Below, piece by piece: positions 10,585-24,600 of a DNA stretch of 64,000 bases. Position 1 is the stretch's first letter, and each line of letters starts with the position of its first letter. Origin of the DNA: Caprimulgus europaeus (lineage: Eukaryota > Chordata > Aves > Caprimulgiformes > Caprimulgidae); assembly GCA_907165065.1 (NCBI GenBank), contig OU015524.1:35345295-35409294 (forward strand). The letters are read 5' to 3'. The position numbers were made by a program, and so were the translations under genes. Below the pieces are notes generated by a model. That model ran no database searches. It had not been told where the DNA came from and was given only the letters and a program-made list of their open reading frames with translations.

Positions 10585-10602
10585 TCAAAAAATAAGAGAC
10601 AT
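10585..10602 (-). promoter_or_regulatory. Short upstream ORF in RASGRP3 5' leader (candidate)
   Basis: If the first coding exon extends upstream without interruption, its leader contains an ATG 34 bases before the RASGRP3 start. It is followed by four codons and TGA (MSLIF). The ATG has A at -3 and T at +4. Such short uORFs often lower translation of the main frame. Whether this stretch is in the mature mRNA depends on an acceptor that I cannot place. Confidence 0.3.
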
Positions 10603-12611
10603 TTTCTCCAAGCAGAAGGATGCTTCTTCAGCTGCACAGCTTTTTCACTTTATTGTTGGTTGCATTCTTAGCTGGACTTCAAGGAAAATCTGAAGAAAGT
10701 AAAAGAAACTGTAATTATATGAGTATATGGAAGACCTATCAGGATGCAATGTTTACAGTTCAACCCCTCTTTTCTAGAAACTGTTTTTTCCTCAGACGAT
10801 ACAGAGCACGTGAAGGACTGTCGTAAGCTTTCCCTACATTCCAGCTTGTGTTTTTAAGTGTTGTCCAATTGTTTGTCCACTAGCACAAAACAAATCCACA
10901 GCAAGGGTTATAAAACAGAAACCAGATGGTAAGTGAGGGCACGCATGTACGATGACGCACATTTTGTTCAGGTCATTTTATTTACACTTGATAAGTCACT
11001 TTTTGTTAATAACTCTGCTTTTATATTTTTAAGCATAACATTTTTTTTTTTCCAAAGGTTATTGGTTCATGGCAATGCTAATGGTCTTAATTGGCACAGA
11101 CTGCATAAAATGTTCAATGAAGTTCATAGCAAACATTAAACTAGGAGGCGATTTTTCAAAGAACCTTAATATCAGTCTGTACAGCTTTTTAAAATAAATC
11201 TTCCCACGGTAGCTGAACACCCACAGAAAGCTGAACGCATACAGAGACTTCTAAATGGCACCATACATCTACTACACATTTAGTTATCGAATGCCCATTC
11301 GCACAAAATACTCTGCTACAAGTTTTCAGAAATAATTTTACAGGTTATATTTAAGCAAGAGAAGAAATCGGTATTTTATTGTTTATCTGTGACTAAGCCC
11401 CACTACTGCTGAACCATAACAAGTGTCTGAAATATAAAAAACAATAAAAAAGTACATCCAGCAACTTTTCTAGAAAAAAACCCCAAGAGTAGAGCTAAAA
11501 CAGTTCTTGAAGCAAAACAGTGCAGGAATTTGGGAAATTTCTTTTCAGAAGTTGTTGCACTTAATATAACTTTCTAATGTTGGTCATGCAAAGCACTGAT
11601 GAACTACATACCTGCTTTAATTCACCCACAAATATCAAGTTTTTCAAACCTACCGTATCACAGACCTCATACTGCAAATTCAATCCTGGTAGGACTGGCG
11701 TCCTTCATCCTCTCTACTAACCCACTCTGACCCCTCCCAAATGCCACTGTTACAACGAGCCCAGAGTGCTCTGAGCTAGGTCTCTGTCAGTTTGCAGCCC
11801 TGCAGATGTCACCATGGTCCAGCCACCCAAGGGCCACCTCAACCAGCCAGCTCACACCCATGGCACAGGCAGGCATGCTCCATCCTCAGCAGAAGGCAGG
11901 GCCAATGTGTCCTGACACAACTCCTACTTCCCAGAAAGAGGAGAAAATACTGCTCGTTCAGGCTAGGTCTGCACTACTGAACTGACCATGCCCAGTCCGG
12001 CTCCCAGGAGCTGAGGTCAAGCAGCAGAGATTGGTCCATATCTACTATGCCAGTGAAGTCTCTCAATCTCCCAAACAGAGTTGTCATGTGCAAACTACCG
12101 ATTGCTGGCCAATGCTAACTCCAACCTGCACCTGAGATCCACTTAGGAGACCACTGGCTGGTCAGGGACCCTTCAGCAGCACAGTGTATTGCATCCCAGC
12201 ACCTGGAAAAGTGTTCCACAACGAGCAATTCTCTACAGGCCCAGCTTCAGAGTCCTGCAGGGCCCAGGCTGCTCTAAGCATGCAGCAGTGTTTTGCCTGG
12301 AAGACTTTCAAAATGTACAGTTCAGTCAAAGATACTATTATTTTTAGATGGGTGCCTACAGCCAGGTTCTTCCTGGTCCCATCCAACAAAGGGTTTCGAT
12401 GTGACACTTTTCCCTGAAGCAGAGAGAAAGACCTTGCAGGAAATAAGCACAGCTCCCAAGCAGGGCGTTTCTGTCAGTCAGCGCACACACGAAGCTGCAG
12501 CAGGCCAGGTCAGGCAACAGGAAACATGAGGAGAGAGGTGCAAGCATCAGTCCATGCCCCGCCACTGGCTTGCTCTTAGCTGGAAGAAAGCACTTTGCTC
12601 TGTTCGAGTTT

Positions 12612-13601
12612 GGTGGCGCAGAATCACAGAAAGGTAGGGGTTGGAAGGGACCTCAGGAGATCATCTAGTCCAATCCCCCTGCCAAAGCAGGTTCCCTACA
12701 ACAGGTTACACAGGAAAGTGTCCAGGTGGGTTTTGTACATCTCCAGAGATGGAGACTCCACAACCTCTCTGGGCAGCCTCTTCCAGTGCTCTGTGACCCT
12801 CACAGTAAAGAAATTTTTCCTTAGGTTTGTGTGGAACTTTCAATGTTCCAGTTTTGCCCATTGCCCCTTGTCCCGTCACCAGTCACCACCAAAAAGAGCC
12901 CAGCCCCATCCATTTGGCCCCCACATTTCAGATATTTATAGACATTGATAAAATCCCCTCTCAGTCTTCTCTTCTCCGGGCTGAAGAGTCCCAGCTCTCT
13001 CAGCCTTTCCTCATACAGGAGATGCTCCAGGCCCCTCATCATCTCTGTGGCCTCTGCTGGGCTCTCTCCAGAAGATCCCTGTCCCTCTTGAACTGTGGGG
13101 CCCAGAACTGGACACAATATTCCAGATGTGGCCTCACCGGGCAGAGTAGAGGGGAAGGAGAACCTCCCTCGACCTACTGGTCACACTCTTCTTAATGCAC
13201 CCCAGGATACTGTTGGCCTTCCTGGCCACAAGGGCACTTTGCTGGCTCATGGCCAGCCTGCTGTCCACCAGCACACCCAGGTCCTTTTCCACAGAGCTCC
13301 TCTCCAGCAGGTCAGCCCCTAACCTGTACTGGTGCATGCGGTTATTCCTCCCCAGGTGAAGGACTCTGCACGTGCTCTTGTTGAACCTCATCAGGTTCCT
13401 TTCTGCCCAACTCTCCATTGTGTCCAGGTCTCTCTGAATGGCACCACAGCCTTCTGGTGAGTCAGCCACTCCTCCCAACTTTGTATCATCAGCAAACTTG
13501 CTAGGGGCAGACTCTTTCCCTACATCCAGGTCATTGATGAAGATGTTAAACAAGACCGGACCCAGTACCGACCCCTGGGGAACCCCCTCTTGAAGGAACA
13601 C
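12612..13601 (-). mobile_element. CR1 LINE, 5' truncated, with reverse transcriptase remnant
   Basis: On the minus strand the element opens inside the reverse transcriptase with [17 protein letters not shown], then the catalytic FADDTKL. A region with [20 protein letters not shown] and [14 protein letters not shown] follows, ending in the CR1 3' UTR at 12612-12670 (minus-strand reading of AGGGGTTGGAAGGGACCTC). CR1 is the dominant LINE of birds and usually inserts 5' truncated. The reading frame is open for about 155 codons. It then shifts near 13134, where one base appears lost in the LYSALVRPHLE region, and the frame resumes as GPTVQEGQG and similar. This is a dead copy that is still well preserved, so of moderate age. 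Confidence 0.92.
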
Positions 13602-14969
13602 ACATCTGTTTTTTCAGAAATTAAAGAGAGCTTCTATTTGCAACAAATTGGGGCGAAGGTGCTCCTTTCAACAACAGTAAGCAGCCAGACCACTCACCTA
13701 AGAAAAAAGGGAAGGTGGGTTCAGAGCAGTGCTTGGCTTTGAACCCATACTTGGCATTGTAGCAGAAGGTGTCCTTGCAGTTAGGTCTGGGGCTAGGCTG
13801 TGCAGCCTCAACCCTTCCTGCTAAAGCTGTTCCATCACACAAAAAACGAGTTGTCTGAAGTGGACCAGAGAGAGAATACAGGGAGAACATGGCTCTCTAA
13901 TCTGCTGGTCAGACCACATATGAGCCAGGGTCACCCTGGGTTCAGTCTTCCCAAGACTGTTTATGTATTTAAAGGGAAAAAAACAAAGTAGATCATTTGC
14001 TTGGTTTACTTGCTTTGAGAGTTAGCCAGCAGCTGAGCGGTGTTTTTCAAGATCACAACGTTGTACTTTGGCACCTAACTTTTGCTAGAATCCCACTTTG
14101 GGCATGTTTGTGCTTTTTGACTATCGCAAAATCCTTCTCTAAGTGCTTAAACTACTGCCTTATTTTCTCACAGAGCCAGCTATCTAGCTCTTCCAACTTC
14201 ATCTGACTTAGTTTGTATTTTCAAGAGGAGAAAAATAAAATAAATTGTACATTTGCTGTTTAAATTTTTTTTTTAGTCATCTCTTTAAAAAATAGATTTG
14301 AGAAAGGCTATTGCATTTTCTCCCTATTCCTTGAAAACTGCTGAGCATGAAACATAGGAGGGGAAGAGATTTGATCTTTTTTCAGTTTTGTTAGTATTAC
14401 CATCCTCCATGTTATATAACATAGGAGAGTATCGTTCCTATATTTTGTTGGCAACAGTATTAAGGCAGCCACACATTAATCAACAAATTATACTCCATGT
14501 AAAATACTAGGATTTTTTTTAATTACATGACAGCTACTTAACCAGTAGATACCTAGATCCTGATGTTACAGTACAGTCCCCCCAACAGCCTACCTGACCA
14601 CTAGAGGGTTTTAGTCTCATAATGCTTCTAAAAAAAGAATAAAACATTTCCACTGGAGGAACAAATGGCTGACTGGGGCTAAGCCACACAGCCACAGCTG
14701 AGCCAAAACCTAACATCACATCTCTTGACTGCAGACTCCAACAACCACAACCATTACATCACTATTTGTGTGATTAAGCACTGCTGTTCTACTAGAACAA
14801 CAAACCTCTTGCCTAGATCATGCCACAATGGTATCCAAGCACACCAACACCTCTAGAGATGGATGAGTAAAATGGAACTATATATTTCATCTACATAAAT
14901 TAAATAAATTATGCTTTGATAGTCAACGGCTCAACTTATGAGCGACAAAAAAACCCCCCCACACACATG

Positions 14970-15032
14970 TGAAATGCATATATATGCATGTACAATAATG
15001 TGTATATATAGAAATGTATATATAATACATGT
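14970..15032. repeat. TA/ATG-rich low-complexity patch
   Basis: The patch consists of runs of TATATATG, GTATATATAG and GTATATATAATACATG. It is AT-rich simple sequence with self-complementary stretches. No gene association is seen. Confidence 0.6.
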
Positions 15033-15481
15033 AAGGATTTGAAAAGTTTTAAATAAGTGGTGACAATTAAAAAAATTTATTGTCAAAGGTTCAGCTGGAC
15101 TTCCAAATAAAGAAAACCTAGAGAATCTCTGCCCCCAGGTACTTCCTAATATAACTCTGAGACAGCTCATTGCCATCCAGCTATTTCAGGAGGACTCAGG
15201 AAAGCTGGATAAGAAAAGCAGAGAGATCACACTGGTAGTGAATACTACAATAAAATTTAAAAAAATACATTTTTGCTTTATAATGGAATTATAAATCCTA
15301 TTTGGTTTACTATGGTTAACAGAGGCTTTTAAGGGCACAGGAGACACACAATCCTCCACAGCTAGCCATTTTCATTTCTTAATGAGGTCACTTGAAATGA
15401 CAGACTCCACTACGAGTCTTGCTGGGAACCCACCACATGCTGGGAAGGGACTTCAGGGCAGTAATCAGGAATGGGTGAAGG

Positions 15482-15816
15482 ATCACAGAATCACAGAACG
15501 GTAGGGGCTGGAAGGGACCTCAGGAGATCATCTAGTCCAACCGCTCTGCCAAAGCAGGTTCCCTAGACCAGATTACATAGGAAAGCGTCCAGGTGGGTTT
15601 TGAACATCTCCAGAGATGGAGACTCCACAACCTCTCTGGGCAGCCTGTTCCAGTGCTCTGGCACCCTCACAGTAAAGCTTTTCCTTAGGTTTGTGTGGAA
15701 CTTCTGGTGTTCCAGTTTTTGCCCATTGCCCCTTGTCCTGTCACCAGCCACCACCAAAAAGAGCCCAGGCCCATCCATTTGGCCCCCATATTTCAGATAT
15801 TTATAGACATTGATCA
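15482..15816 (-). mobile_element. CR1 LINE 3' tail
   Basis: A 335 bp 5' truncated CR1 end in minus orientation is nearly parallel to 12612-12955 of the copy 2.9 kb away. Both have the same CAGAATCACAGAA start and GGGCAGCCTSTTCCAGTGCTCTG block, and this one breaks off in TTTATAGACATTGAT. It belongs to the same CR1 subfamily and orientation as its neighbour. Confidence 0.9.
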
Positions 15817-18101
15817 CAGGAAAACGATCAATACAAAACGATCAAGCCTTAGGGTTCCCTCAAAGCCTACAACTTTGTCTAAATGACCCCCTTCATTTAG
15901 GAAGTAGACACAACTATAATATTCCTAAGAACCAAGTCACGCTATCGGGCATGTCACGCTTTATTTAATGAAATATTACTATTTCAGGCTGTGCACTTCC
16001 TACTTAGGACAAAAGCAGAAACATCTGCAGTGATGTGCCCAGTGGGCAGATGTTCATGATGGACTGAACTACAAGACACAGAGTTCCTTCCAAGTCTCGC
16101 TGTCACCCTGACCACCACACGCACACAGTCACTTTGAGCAGGTGGCTTGCCTTAGCATTCTTCATGCAGTGTAGTTGCGTTTTGTGTTCAATATTTTGGA
16201 AGACTTGAGATGGCACTATTGTGGATCGTCTTGATAGATGTATTTAAAACAAGTGTGTAGGCTGTGAGCTCCCATGACAGATGTGGCCAGGTGTAGTACA
16301 TTAGTTTTTAAAAGAAACAGGATCCCCTGACCAGTAAACTTGTGGTCTTATGGAAAAGCATCAAATGGCATGAACAGAGTGGGCAGCATGCAGTCGAGTT
16401 TTAAGTGTTGGCTACCGTCATTAGTGAAACTAAAGGACATGACTTCCAGTGCTGGAGGCTACTAAGGGGAGGTCCCCACCTACAAGTTACAGCAATTTAA
16501 CTAATATTAAAATGTGAAGCCAGCACAAATCCCTGTGTGGGCACTTTCACATGGACTTCAAGCAAGTTATATTGGTTGCAGGTGCAAGCTAAACCAATAA
16601 GTCGAGTTTAAATAGGCTTAAATTTGACACAGAGAGTAATATTTATTTAGCTAAATGAAATTTAAACAGCTTTTTAGCCAAGCCAAAGTAAATATACATG
16701 TAGCATTTCGCTCATTAATTAAAAGTAGGCTATCTTCCTTCTACTTACAGACAATAAATAGAGCCACACACAAACAGTTCAACTTCGACACAGAGGTACC
16801 TCTATGGGCCACAGTTTATCCATAAACTTTCCAGAGGCCTGCACACAGGAGACTCATATTCTTTACAAGATTTGGACATTCTTAAGGGTTTAAGTAAGCC
16901 AGACCTCCCCCCATTTCCCCCTCTTCCAAGCCTGTGCCACACATCACTGAATGTTTGCATTAAACATCTTGCATCTGGCTGCTGGAGAAAGAGTGCTAAA
17001 TGTGACCAGCTGAACAGGGAAATCCAATCAGGAGCAAAATGCAGAAAAAGAAGACGAGAAGAAATTGAGAGTCTCTTGAGAAGGTTTAAAGGTAACTTCC
17101 CTTGCTACAACTTTTTCCTTTATCCTGTCTTGCTTGTGTCCAAGCTCTTCATGTGCTACCCTGCAGATGTAGTGGAGGCTCTGGTGATGAGGCCCTTTCA
17201 CGTGTTTAGTCTCCAGACATATTAGTGTAATAACTGTAACAAGAATCCCAGCTGGGACACATAACAGTTGCACCTTTGCCTGCACAGGTGCAACTGAGAC
17301 ATCTGTTGGGTTCAAGTCAACACAGGTCTTAGGTTGCCTAATGCATGGTTCCTGAAGATTTTCCCCTCCAAGCAGTTAAATATTTCTTGTAGGTGGTCAG
17401 TACCAGTTTATTTCTTTATTACAGTATACACAAGTCAATTTCTAGAAAACTATGAGCAAGTGACCTATGTGGTCAGGTTTCTCCAGCATCTGACACATGC
17501 TGAAGCTGTGCTAGGCAGGGAAGGGCAGTGATGCGCGGCTGTCAGGCAGCCTCATGCCACTTCTGTCCCAGTCCGTGACCTCAACCATCACATGCAGCTG
17601 GCTGCAGGATGGCACATCTGGCTTACTGATGACTTTTGTTGTATGAAGCAAAGATACAGAACAAGGGAGAGATTGTGGCACTGCTCCATGAATGTAAGAT
17701 ACAAGCCTTGCTGGGGCAGGAGAGGAATGAAAATGAAATATGAGAGTCCTGGGTGCATCCGACGTGACTCACCAGTACTCATTCACCTTTGCTATGCACC
17801 TTCAGACAGCAGTTATGCAATAAATCACAGTAACTGTCTGCACCTTATTACCTTGACCCACTCTTTTTCTGGATCAAAGGGGAACTTCAAAAGACACTAA
17901 ACAGAGTGGGACATTTGTGTCTCAAAAGGGAGGATGAGGGGATGGCTAAGTGTATGCTGCCAGTGGGTGGCTAAAGCCAAACCCCTTATTAACCAGAGAT
18001 ACTGCACAGAGGATGTTAGTGGCTCCATAGCTCTACAGACTCCACAGGATAAAGTTTCACCTACTCCATTTCATTCACGTACCCTAAACCAGTATGATCT
18101 C

Positions 18102-18640
18102 TGTGGTGGGTTGGCCCCAGCTAACAGCCAAGCACCCAAATAGCCATTCGCTCAATCCTCACCCACCTCAGTACAATGAGGGAGAAAATAGGAGGAATAG
18201 GAGCAAGAAAACTCATGAGTCAAAATAAAGAATGGGAAATCACTCACCATGGGCAAAACAGACTCAACTTGGGGACTTAATTCACTGCCAATTAATATAA
18301 ATCTTTAATTACTGATTCGGGTATTGGAAAACAAAGGAGACAAACATTAAACCACATTTCCTCCCACTTTCCCAGGCTCAGCTTTACTACAGACACCTCT
18401 CCTTCCCCCTTGTTATTGCTACAGGTTGCACTCAGTCCATTTGGTGAGGCAATAAGCAGTGCAGGAGGTCAGAGTCAGTACACAGCAGATTTTCTCTGGT
18501 GCTCCTTCTTCTCACTCTTGTCCTGTCCTCCAGCTTGGGTCCTTTATGGGCCACAGTCCCTTCAGAGGTGTACCTGCTCTGGCATGGGCTTATCCACAAT
18601 CCACATGCACTGCCAAACTATTAGCTCAGAGCCACATAAT
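18102..18640 (-). mobile_element. Avian ERV LTR piece
   Basis: A fossil LTR in minus orientation begins TGTGGTGGGTTGGCCCCAGC and carries AAAACTCATGAGTCAAAATA (the complement of the CTCAACCCATGAGTTT block of the LTR at 4084). It then has CACTCACCATGGGCAAAACA and a GAGGTGTACCTGCTCTGGCA segment. The far end is blurred (about 18.62-18.65 kb). Only LTR sequence is seen, so it is a solo or partial LTR of an ERV family related to the piece at 60117-60305. Confidence 0.65.
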
Positions 18641-21600
18641 GCCTTGTAGAAGTTCATAAATTCTCATATGGGGTACAATACATGCTGATTTAACCTAAAG
18701 AAGCTTACAGAAATCATGAGGAATGCTAATGGACAGTCACACGATCAAATATTTTCAGTAATGAGAAAGTCACTTGATTAAGGCTTGATTAGACAGCATT
18801 TGGTTTAGCATTCTTATCTCTTTCTGTGAAATATAACCAGGATGATTTCTGAGACAACAGAAAACCCCCCAGGTTTCCTCACTTAAAAACCCCCTAAAAT
18901 AATGGATAACTTGGTAACTGAATTAATTAAAACAACAAAGGTTTCATTCTCAATTGCAATTCTAGTGCTTTATGGAACTGGCTATCTACCATACTTCAGC
19001 TTTTTCCCATCCACTTTTATATTTGCTTCCTCAATTTACTGTGTTGGCATTTGTGGTTGTAACTGTAACTCTAGTTAATAGCAGTAGTAAAATCTGAACA
19101 TACATCCTTGAATTATTCCATGTACTATGATGACGACATCTTACTTCCACTTTCCAGGTATCAAGGTAGTACAATTGCCCAGAACGCATCAGGTTCAAAG
19201 GAAAAGCTAAAGAATGATTTTAGTTTGTCTTCAAAAGGAGGAAAACTTTCAGCCTCATTTCTCAGATTTGTCACAAAAAGTATTTTGCTGTTCCCAGTAA
19301 AGCAAAAATAAAATTACAAATGTGAGAGATTTGATTAGCCTGTACGACACCAGGGAATACAGCTCTTCTGAGAATCTCTGCCCTTCAGACACGTTAGCAA
19401 TCTCCACCACCAAAGCACAACCCATTGAGAGAGGACAGCTAACAAGAGTTCACATACTCCTTTAATCCAATCTTTTTTTCAGAAACTGAATCAACACACT
19501 GTCAATACCTCTTAAAAGTTATACTACTGCCTGTAAGCCTCAAGAGAAACTCCTGGCAATTACCTTATTAGCACAGACTTGCATACAGCTCTTCAGTCTT
19601 TCATGAGTAAGTGTGGTTTCTTAATCTAGTCACGTAGGTCAACTCTAGGACAAAAACACCTTATCAGCATATATTGTTGGCTGGTTACATTGTTGCATGC
19701 CTTTAATGAGACTGGACCAGCCCAAAAGAAACTATTTTTAAGATATTTTAAAACACATATTGGCAAATAATCCACTCCGGTTCTGAAAGACAAAGACCCA
19801 GTGTATTTATTATCGTATATCTATTACATAATATTTTAATATTTTATTATCATTTATTATTGCCAGCTATATTATCTTACAGCCAAGCTAGAAAAATCAC
19901 ACTGATTCATTATTTAGATTACTAAGAAATCCTAGGTCCTATTTATCTAGGCCTTCTGATATGTTCAGCTTGGATACGTTTTCCCCCACAAATCTTATTT
20001 TGTCTTATTTTTAACTAAGTCAACATTCTTCTATAGTACCATAGTCCCTGGGTAGTGTATTTTTTGAAGCTATTAAAAACTCCAAGACTCACGACAGTTT
20101 AAAGAGTCAACATTGCTTTCAGTTTCACACTACTTTTCAATCAATTTTAAGGCAAAGAGGAACCATAAGAGCCTCTAACTTGTATTAAAATTCAGTAATT
20201 TTGGTATCAAAGTTCTTGCCTGATAAACCCGTGGCTTCCAAATTGATTTTCCCTTGGAAGAAGCTTTTTCACTCCATATAATTCTGTAATTTCCAGTTAT
20301 TTCCCACTGTAGATTAACTGCCCATGGCACAACACTTTCTAGGCCCACGCTGGCAGACAGCCACGTTGCAAACATCTGCACCACACATCATAGTGATGTA
20401 ACAGGAATTACAGACACAAATGGAGCTTCTGAAGCACATCAAGCTTTACAGGCTTCTGCTGGTCACCCAAACAGTAGAGATTATAGCTAAGTGCCCCAGA
20501 AAACAAGATGCTAAAACACATCCCCTCTTCCCTTTTCCATCTCTGCGGCTATATTGTATCAAGAGAAGATAAAATGATTATCTGCACTCATGGATACCAG
20601 TGAAGGGAGAATTCAACACCTCCTACCTACCTGCTGTCACTGCCAGCACTGATGACGATTTCCCACTCTTTCTGGTTGCTGGCGTTCCCCTAGCTGAAGA
20701 ACAACTGCAGTTACTTCACATCTAACAAAAGCCTTGTGAAGAGGGGAGGTTAAGTGCATGTTTACTTTTTCCTCTTCGTCCCTATTACCTCACATCTCTC
20801 CCCATGAATTCACAACCTATACCTCTCCTGGTGTGAGGTGTGGCCTCCTCGTGTAGCGAGAGCAGTTTTGCTGCTGACCTTTCCTCCTGAGACTATAAGC
20901 AAAACATGGGTCGGCTTCAGAAATATCTTGACCACACATTTACAGCCTGGGAAGTACTTATCAGAGCAGTAAATTGAAGGCAGCAACTGGCAAAACAATA
21001 AAGGCAGGAAGAGGCTTGCAGAGACTTAAATAATGGGAATCTGGATGTCTGAGAAGGAGCAAGACTGACTTAAAAGGACAGAGGAGCAGGACAGAACTTT
21101 GGCTCCTTTTGCTCATTGGGCTGTTACGGTGCATTGCTAATGGAATCATCCTTCATTTTCCCTTTGATGAATGTAGAAAATGGTTCACAGGTAACTGCTA
21201 TTTTCCCACAGATGTGCTAATAGGTCCCAGAGAAGGAGAGAGACTAGACCAGTTGCTACTGGCCAGTTACCCTTCTCACTCCCTGGTGGCAGCTTCACAT
21301 TCATTTGAGATCAGTTGCTCTTTAAAGACAGAATGAAAATTAAAATGGTAAGCTAGAAAACACTGACAGAGACACATGACAGTAGACAGATCTGCTGTGT
21401 GATCCTAGGAACTCATGCAAATTGCTGTCTACTGCACACTCACATGAACCGAGGATGCTTGCCTTGTGAGGTGCTACAGTCTTGCATCTGCAGAAGTTAC
21501 CAATGACTCACACAGGCAGGCAGGCATGCAAAAAAGCCAGTAGAGTGAAAACACAGCCTGGAGGTCAGGAGAGATGCAGCATTCTTGCAAAACTCTGTCA

Positions 21601-24600
21601 TCAGATGCTGGACATCAAAATACATAAGTAGTTCCTTACATCTAGTTATTTTCTATGCGTTTGATGTGTGAAACAGTGGCAGTTTCAGATTTCTTAATGA
21701 TGCAAAGAGAGTATTTTAAATACAGGCATAAAGTGTTTAAGCCAGTTCAGAGGTTTTTAAAATAGTAAACCTCCAACAAAGAAGAGCAAGGAAGAAATTA
21801 TTTCCTCTTTCTAGTGTGCTTGACCAGATCTTGTACTTTTTTTCAGAGGTAACAAAGCAACCATCAGTCAGCTGACTAAACCTTGTTTCCCTACTAGCAG
21901 CCTACTAAGAAACACACTGGTTAGTACAACCATATGACAGCAAACCTCTAAAACTGTTTACAATACAAGAAGAAGTCTACAGAGTACAGAGTATGAGAAC
22001 AGTGTCACCACAGTTAATACCTACATCCACGCTTTTGGAACAGAGTGAGTTTTATTAATAACCACATACCTTCCTAACAATAAGACAGTTTGCAGCCAAG
22101 AAGTTAAATGCCTTGTTTAAAAGGGGAGCAACTGCAACGCAGAAATTTCTCATCAAAAGACTTGAAACACAAACACAAGTTCATCTGAAGAAGGTGCTAT
22201 TTATAAAAATATACAGAACAGCAAGACAATTAGAAAAGGGAAGAAGCAGTGTGAAAAAAAAATCTACCTCAAAGAAAAAAAAGAGGAAAAGCATCTTACA
22301 GCTCCTGCCTTAATAAGTAATACATTAAACAAGTAACGTTGCTGTTTAGGTTGCTAATATTATTTTGGTAGTTAAATATTTATTGTATGAAAGAATATTT
22401 AACACAGGATTGCAGCTACACAAATATCCCACTTCCGCAACCACAGAACACATTGCCACAACAGGAATTCAGAGAAACAAACCTTACCAAAACCCACTGG
22501 TTAAGTTTGCAACGCTCGTGTCTTAAGATACAACACTGTAATTCTCTACAGCTCATGTATTTGTAGTGTAATCTGTATTTTATGCCTAAAAGAGCAAGAT
22601 CTGTAGAAAATCCCAAAATGCACACTTTGTAGAGATGCTATGTCAAAGATTCACCATTATTTGAAAAGCAACAAGAGCAGTTACTGTAGCTTAGCAGTTG
22701 AGAATCACATACTCAACCAAGCATCTTTTTGGCTGTGTGGATAAAACACCATCAGTTAATTGCTAGTGTAATGCCTTTGCAGTGGCAGGTTCAGACCATC
22801 CCAAATACCTGTCGCCCTCACAAGTAACTTGGAAGCCTGACTGCTTTGTATTTATAGAGGAAACTCACAACTATTTTCTCCTTAGAAAAATTTATCAAAT
22901 TTAAGGAGCTTATCAGAATTTCTTGAAGGGTCTGCTTAACTCCAGTAATGATTTTAAAAATATACACATATCCTGTGGCTGTGTGGTAAAGCTAATATGA
23001 GGTGAAAAAAAGTGGTCAAGTAAGCAGAGGAAATTAAAGGGTGGGAGGTGTTAGGAGGATCTTGATTTAGAAGCTGAGATAGAGGCTTTGGGACTTGCTT
23101 TCCCTCCCCCACTGCTCAGCACTGAAAAACTGATTGCTATTGCAGTCAGGTTTTCAAAACAGCTCACTCCTTATCAAGCTTACAGGAATGAATTCTATTT
23201 CTATAAGCACTAGTATACTAGATAATGGTGACAAGTCAGAATTGACACCAGTTTCTGAATCAATATAGTTAAATCAGTGCAAGAATTCCAAAAGGGGCAG
23301 ATTTTGAAGGACAGATGTTAAGCAAATTGCAGAAGAGCTTTTTCTTAAGATATATTAATCTCAAAACCACCTCTCTTATTTTGGTTCCACAATGTGAGCT
23401 GAGAACTAGATGTAAAAGAAAAAAAAGAGATTAAGTGCCCAAATCCTGTCTCCCTTTCACTTCCAGGGCCTGACTCCAAGGGTGTGATTCTCAGCCTAGT
23501 CTCTCACTTCTCACCTCCTCACCCCAGAAGGTGACTCCTAGAGCTCTCAGCCTCTTTCTGTGTTTTCAATATTAAATCCCCAAGTGCCCAGTGGTGGGCT
23601 TCAAGGAGCCTATTGATGCCAGCAATAACAAAACAGCTTCCCTGCTTAGGTCAGTCCTAAATCCCTTCAGGATCCCTACACCAAGAACTCTTCTGCCTTG
23701 CTTGTGGTAAGCATCCTCTGGTCACACCTAGCACATCACTCCCATACTAGATAGGTGTTGCCATGATGCCCAAGCTCTTTATCCAAGTCCTCTGAACACT
23801 GCTTAAAGCTGCGAGAAGCACAGGATCAATTCTTCCCATTAGTGGAAGGATTGTAAATCTCCCACTGTCTTGGCTGAGACTACAGAGTAGATTTACCAGC
23901 CCCAGAACATCAACAAAATTCCATATCAAATAAAATAATGGAGTTTCTTTGGACTGCAGGAAGAAAGCAGGCAAGAGCACAACTGTAAAATTTAAGGGGA
24001 AGAGCACTCACTCAAGAGGGAGAAAAAAAAAGTGAATTCTAGTTCCTGCCCCAATGCCTAGTTAAGATAAATATATACAGACAGTCATTAGGGCAGGGCC
24101 TGGAAACCAAAAGTTTTAGGAAGGGTGGCAGCTGTTTCAGGAAGTATGTGTTCATGAATTCGGTAAAGCAGAGCATGAGTAAGCAAGCTAAAGTAGGCAA
24201 GACATCGCTAGCAGAGGAGATTATTATTAGTCTTTTAAGGAAGCTATTTAATGAGCAGTGTGATAAGGCTGGCATGTCATGGCTATTCTGATTTGGATGA
24301 CAAAAATCACTATATATCCAGACAGCAAGTTGACTCAAGCCCTAGTTCAGCAAAGATTTTCTGATGTAATTTGCCCTACTGGTAATCAATTACATATTTG
24401 CACAATTATTATTATTTTTTTTTACTTCCCACTAGCAAAGCCAGAAATTTGCAAATAAGCTCTGGGTTCAAACTCTAGGTTGCTGCAAAACAAACAGAAC
24501 TCACCAGTGCATGCCATATGAACTAGCACCAAGATTATGGACTGAGTGGACTTAAGTGAATTATGGGTTATGAATGGAAGCCTATCTGGAATAATTCTAT

